From NCBI GenBank assembly GCA_910588925.1, contig CAJURV010000013.1:1-35734 (forward strand): a stretch of 35,734 nucleotides of DNA. The letters run 5' to 3'. Origin of the DNA: an uncultured Rikenellaceae bacterium (GTDB lineage Bacteria; Bacteroidota; Bacteroidia; Bacteroidales; Rikenellaceae). The notes under the pieces are model-generated. The model was not told the origin of the DNA and did no database searches. It was given only the letters and a program-made list of their open reading frames with translations. Position 1 is the first letter of the stretch; each line of letters begins with the position of its first letter. This document shows, piece by piece, positions 33,096 through 35,734 of the stretch. The position numbers and the translations under genes are program-made.

Positions 33096-33325
33096 TCTTT
33101 TTTAGTTTTAGTTACTGTTAGTGTGAGTTAATAAGGTTTGTTGTCGTGTCGGATATATCTGCTTGTAAAACAGGTGTTTAAGGTAACGCTACGAGTAAGT
33201 GGCCGTTGTAATGATCGGGCATACGGAGTGCGGGCCACACCTTGCGGCGGGCAGAAAATCCACGCATGCTACGTTCTTTGGTTAGGTGTGGGAAGCCTAT
33301 GCGTTAGCGGCTTATTTTCACCGGG
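33096..33325. repeat. Non-coding repeat, copy C, in reverse orientation
   Basis: No gene is present. The reverse complement of 33231-33275 reads GCGTGGATTTTCTGCCCGCC and continues to GGTGTGGCCCG. It matches the central block of copy A (25009-25046) with a few changes. GTTAGTGTGAGTTAA at 33115-33129 corresponds to the inverted end motif of copies A and B. The copy is shorter and more diverged than A and B. Confidence 0.5.
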
Positions 33326-33811
33326 CTACATAAACTTCTTAAGAATCCATACTATGCCGAACAGTGCTGCCGTAGCGCCTATGAGGCAAAGCGCCCTTTG
33401 CAACGGGTTGAGCCCTTTGCGCGATGTCTCCGATATTGTCCTGCTCTCGGACCGTTCGTCCGTTATGCTGTCGGTAACGTGCGTTGCGCTCGTCTGTCTG
33501 CCTTCCGATAGGTCTTGGGCGGCTTGAGTGGCGATGCGGCGTCTCTGTACGGTGCGGATCTTGACGGGAGGTGTGCCGGTGGCGGAATCGACCGGGAGCG
33601 AGGTGTCGAAAACGGTTGTTTCCGTTACCACATCTTCGTTGTGCCCTATGCGGGTCGCTGTCAGTATGTGTTCCGCAGTGTCGGCGGTTGCGGTGCCGGC
33701 GGTTACGGTGACCGTATGCCCGGCGGTCGCCTCGTCGGACTTTACGGTGTGCCGTGAGGCGTTGCATCCGAAAGTAGCTATGCTAATAGTCAGAAACACT
33801 ATCTTTTTCAT
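33326..33811 (-). CDS. Spanin-like lipoprotein with C-terminal membrane segment
   Basis: The 161-residue protein begins with a lipoprotein-like signal (MKKIVFLTISIATFGC; the box is atypical). A Thr/Ala/Val-rich extended region follows (residues 20-130) and it ends in a hydrophobic segment (ALCLIGATAALFGIVWIL) with a short basic tail. Outer-membrane lipid anchor plus inner-membrane segment in one chain is the layout of unimolecular spanins, which fuse the membranes at lysis. It overlaps the upstream coiled-coil gene by 29 nt. Function is inferred from layout and position. Confidence 0.55.
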   Translation of the reverse strand: MKKIVFLTISIATFGCNASRHTVKSDEATAGHTVTVTAGTATADTAEHILTATRIGHNEDVVTETTVFDTSLPVDSATGTPPVKIRTVQRRRIATQAAQDLSEGRQTSATHVTDSITDERSESRTISETSRKGLNPLQRALCLIGATAALFGIVWILKKFM

Positions 33812-34148
33812 TTTTCGCTAATCGTTTGATCGTTCGTTCCAGTTTTTCCACTTTTACCGTCAGCCTCGACACCTGTTCGGCCAGTTCCGCACGCTCCGCT
33901 TTCAGGTTTTTGTTCTCCTCCTGTATGGCCAGGCGTTGCTTCTGCTCCTCCAAGTATTGCTCCACCAAACGGTTGTTATGTTCCGTAAGATCCTTTATGG
34001 AGGTGAGAAGCGGCGATACCGCCTCCTCTATGATTTGCAAGTCGCTCTGTTTCTGTTCGCGCTTTGTCTGCAACTTGCCGAAGAACCAGCCGCAGGAGCT
34101 TGTCGATATAAGGACGATGATTTGCCATACGTATTCGCTCATTGACAT
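33783..34148 (-). CDS. Membrane-anchored coiled-coil protein of the lysis cassette
   Basis: This 121-residue protein has one N-terminal membrane segment (~7-24, VWQIIVLISTSSCGWFFG) and a long coiled coil (~45-115: LEEQKQRLAIQEENKNLKAERAELAEQVSRLTVKVEKLERTIKRLAK). It sits between the DUF5675 gene (ATG one nt from its stop) and the spanin-like gene (29-nt overlap). A pinholin/holin or an inner-membrane spanin subunit would both fit this structure and place. No family is recognised with certainty. Confidence 0.6.
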   Translation of the reverse strand: MSMSEYVWQIIVLISTSSCGWFFGKLQTKREQKQSDLQIIEEAVSPLLTSIKDLTEHNNRLVEQYLEEQKQRLAIQEENKNLKAERAELAEQVSRLTVKVEKLERTIKRLAKNEKDSVSDY

Positions 34149-34592
34149 CTATTTTACGGTTATGTATATCTTCTCTTTCTTAGCTGCGGCCCTCTCCAGC
34201 ATAGGTAGTAGCCGATCGAATGCAGCGAGGCTGTTCGCGATACGGCCCGGTGCGTCGTTGTTTCCCACCAAGATGCAGCCCGACGTGTCGTCGACGGTGT
34301 TGCCCGTGTGTATAAGTATGCTGTCGAAGTGGGGGACGTCGTGCAGACGCGGCACTTTACGCCCGCCGTATCTCGGGCTGAACTTAGGCGAGTGTTCCAG
34401 CGTTATCTCATAGGTGCCGTTGGGGATGGCCGTACGGGCGTAGACTTTGGTCTCTCCGCCGTCGAAGATGCCGTTGCGGTTGTCGTCGCGGTCTTTGTCC
34501 TCCAAGGTGTCGCAGACGTATATGCCGTCCACGTACAGACGCCCTGACGTGTAGCTGTCATTGCGGGTTATGCGTTCGAGTTCTATTTTCAT
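34149..34592 (-). CDS. DUF5675 protein, likely cell-wall enzyme of the lysis cassette
   Basis: The 147-residue protein matches DUF5675: MKIELERITRNDSYTSGRLYVDGIYVCDTLEDKDRD, then RTAIPNGTYEITLEHSPKF and PHFDSILIHTGNTVDDTSGCILVG. The conserved His and Cys in IHxGNxxxDTSGC recall the L,D-transpeptidase (YkuD) active site, suggesting a peptidoglycan-acting role; this is inference. It is the first gene of the tail cluster as read on the minus strand, followed by membrane coiled-coil and spanin-like genes, a standard lysis group. Confidence 0.75.
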   Translation of the reverse strand: MKIELERITRNDSYTSGRLYVDGIYVCDTLEDKDRDDNRNGIFDGGETKVYARTAIPNGTYEITLEHSPKFSPRYGGRKVPRLHDVPHFDSILIHTGNTVDDTSGCILVGNNDAPGRIANSLAAFDRLLPMLERAAAKKEKIYITVK

Positions 34593-34604
34593 TTGCGTAG
34601 TTTT

Positions 34605-34755
34605 AAAAGAGGAGGTCCCTGCCGACCACTGTCGTACTCCTTCTGCCGGACCTTTTCTGGCTTCGGTTATATCGTAGCCTCCGACTTGCAGAAAAAGGCC
34701 CCTATCTCTTTACAGCCGATATCGGCAAGGTGCGCGATAGGCCCTCCTCTTAATG
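34605..34755 (-). other. Structured non-coding spacer between tRNA-Met and the lysis genes
   Basis: On the minus strand AAGAGGAGG (near 34752) can pair with CCTCCTCTT (near 34610), closing ~130 nt. GCCGATATCGGC (34719-34730) is a perfect 12-bp palindrome inside, and CTTTTTCTGCAAG lies between. This could be the folded leader of the tail operon or a small RNA. I do not recognise a known RNA family. Confidence 0.35.
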
Positions 34756-34779
34756 TTGTCTTTTTTTGTTGTCGTTTTG

Positions 34780-34851
34780 TTGCGGGAGAGGGAATCGAAC
34801 CCCCGGCCTTCAGGGAATGAACCTGACGAGCTACCTCTGCTCTATCCCGCT
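34780..34851 (-). tRNA. tRNA-Met (CAT), initiator-like and unusual
   Basis: This 72-nt cloverleaf has acceptor AGCGGGA/TCCCGCA with discriminator A, D arm GAGC-AGAGGTA-GCTC, anticodon stem TCAGG/CCTGA with CAT, variable loop AGGCC, and T arm GGGGG-TTCGATT-CCCTC. Position 1-72 is an A-A mismatch and D-stem pair 11-24 is A-T, both initiator-like features. The anticodon stem has AGG/CCT instead of the three G-C pairs of standard initiators. CCA is not encoded. It may be an accessory initiator-type tRNA or an altered elongator. Confidence 0.75.
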
Positions 34852-34861
34852 TTTCACACTA

Positions 34862-34892
34862 CAAAGATGCAGCGAAAATTGCCGCGTAACAA
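34862..34892 (-). promoter_or_regulatory. Promoter of tRNA-Met
   Basis: On the minus strand TTG (34892-34890), a 20-nt spacer and CATCTTTG (34869-34862) form a near-consensus promoter (C for T in the first -7 position). Transcription would start almost at the tRNA 5' end. It could also feed the tail cluster downstream, since no clear terminator is seen after the tRNA. Confidence 0.5.
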
Positions 34893-35734
34893 AATGTGTG
34901 TAAAGTCTTTACGTTCATTCTTGTGCGGTTGTGGAAGCGGTTTTGCGGGGCGGTTGAGGGTGTGCGTGTTACATGTTGCGGGCGGTGGGATAGGTTAGGG
35001 GGTGGGGCGGATTTTGTCGCTTTTCTCATTGTAGGGATATGTTTTTGATTGTGGGTGTCTTTATGCTTCGGGGTGGGAAAGCGGGATTGTGTTTAACTTA
35101 CCTCGTTTTGCTCGGATTGTTATGTTTTGCGGCATTTGTAGTTTGCGAAACGGTGATTTTGTTTTGGGGTTGATGGTATGCGCATTAGTAGAACTTTTTT
35201 CCCGGATGTGGTAAGTGTGATTCTTTTGTATCTCGTATGGTCAGGGTGCTTTTAGCCATATCTTGCCGTGAGTTACAAGGGACGGAGCCTGCGGGGGACC
35301 GCTTGAGCGTTACGCTCTTTAGATTCCCGGCGGTGATTTAAGCGGAAAGGTTCTATGATTGCCGGAACTTATGCGGGCCTCCGATGGGGGAGGCTCCGGC
35401 CCGCTCATCCCTCGTTCCTCGGGATTTAACGGTGGAATTGTGTTTGATTGCCCTCGCTACGCTCGGGCTTTCTCCTGTGTGAGACATCTTACGGCGTGTT
35501 TGTGTCTGTTCGTTCATATTTATACTACTAGTTTATGCCACTCGCTTCGCTCGGATTTTGCTGTTGGGAATACGCCTTACGGCGTTCTTTATTAGTCGTT
35601 GTTAGGCAACGTTCTGTGCCTTGTCTTTGTAGTTGTGTTCAGTGTAGTTGGAAATTTATTAACGTTTCTGCTTTAGTTCCGTTTGTTTTTGTTGGGTACG
35701 TTTTCGTGTTGCTCGTGCGGTTGCATCCCCTTCG
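34893..35734. other. Non-coding region with repeat copy D
   Basis: No convincing gene is present in the last 840 bp. At 35275-35302 the 28-bp block of copy A recurs with one mismatch, preceded by CGTGAGTTAC. GCGGGCC (35374-35380) and GGCCCGC (35398-35404) form a stem. Further short palindromes follow: CCTCGCTACGCTCGG (~35452), ACTCGCTTCGCTCGG (~35540) and GCCTTACGGC (~35574). The stretch 34893-35262 is GT-rich with no recognised feature. Confidence 0.5.

Noticed and set aside
20197..34592. Type VI secretion system or extracellular injection system.
   Set aside because: No TssJLM or ClpV genes and no AAA ATPase typical of injection systems are present; tape measure, chaperone, fibres and lysis genes point to a phage-like tail.
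34605..34755. 4.5S/SRP RNA, considered because of GGTCCGGCAGAAGGAG.
   Set aside because: The conserved SRP apical loop (GTCCGGAAGGAAGCAG) is not matched and the flanks do not form the expected long hairpin.
24777..35600. A CRISPR array, considered because of recurring blocks.
   Set aside because: The repeats are 200-350 bp long, kilobases apart and diverged, in both orientations; there are no regular short repeats with spacers and no cas genes.

Overview
The window comes from a member of the Bacteroidota, most likely order Bacteroidales. Several genes are preceded by the sigma-ABfr promoter form TTG-N19-20-TAnnTTTG, Shine-Dalgarno signals are mostly weak, and the gene content fits the group: an Mpi-type master DNA invertase, a BspA-like leucine-rich-repeat lipoprotein, DUF6088 and DUF5675 proteins, and DUF2586/DUF6046 phage-tail proteins. 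The genus cannot be fixed from the sequence; Rikenellaceae-like is a guess.

Layout. (1) 0.1-4.5 kb: an outer-membrane barrel protein, a small membrane protein, a membrane pyrophosphatase (hppA) and an orphan AbiEi-like antitoxin. (2) 4.6-7.9 kb, minus strand: a putative phase-variation module. A BspA-like lipoprotein and an outer-membrane barrel form an operon. Upstream lies a ~164-bp segment bounded by 16-bp inverted repeats and carrying a promoter that now points away from the operon. An Mpi-family serine recombinase gene is next to it. (3) 8.0-12.6 kb: short palindromic repeats, recN, an AT-rich two-gene cassette (Cys-rich methyltransferase-like protein plus DUF1848 protein) and a decayed gene. 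(4) 12.7-14.8 kb: a small membrane protein, then a decayed ~1.4-kb insertion bounded by an intact tRNA-Pro and a duplicated 3' tRNA fragment, carrying a KilA-N remnant and a DUF4160/DUF2442 pair. (5) 14.9-19.9 kb: aroA, a HigB/HigA pair, mlaE-mlaF and aroC. (6) 20.0-34.6 kb, minus strand: a contractile phage-tail cluster. (7) 34.6-35.7 kb: a structured spacer, an initiator-like tRNA-Met with its own promoter, and ~0.87 kb of non-coding repeat-rich DNA.

Read from right to left, the tail cluster holds a lysis cassette (DUF5675 enzyme, membrane coiled-coil protein, spanin-like lipoprotein), sheath, tube, a tail chaperone with a probable -1 frameshift, tape measure, DUF6046 protein, baseplate hub, spike, gp25-like wedge, LysM protein, gpJ- and gpI-like baseplate proteins, a collar-domain fibre, a coiled-coil protein, a lectin-fold fibre and a broken distal gene. 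No capsid, portal, terminase, integrase or replication gene is visible. The best reading is an R-type tailocin-like particle; head genes beyond the right edge of the window cannot be excluded. The cluster is interrupted by a related set of ~200-350-bp non-coding repeats and by an opposite-strand membrane-protein gene with its own consensus promoter.

The two observations I would check first are the invertible-promoter/Mpi/surface-protein module and the headless contractile-tail locus with its repeats and embedded counter-strand gene.
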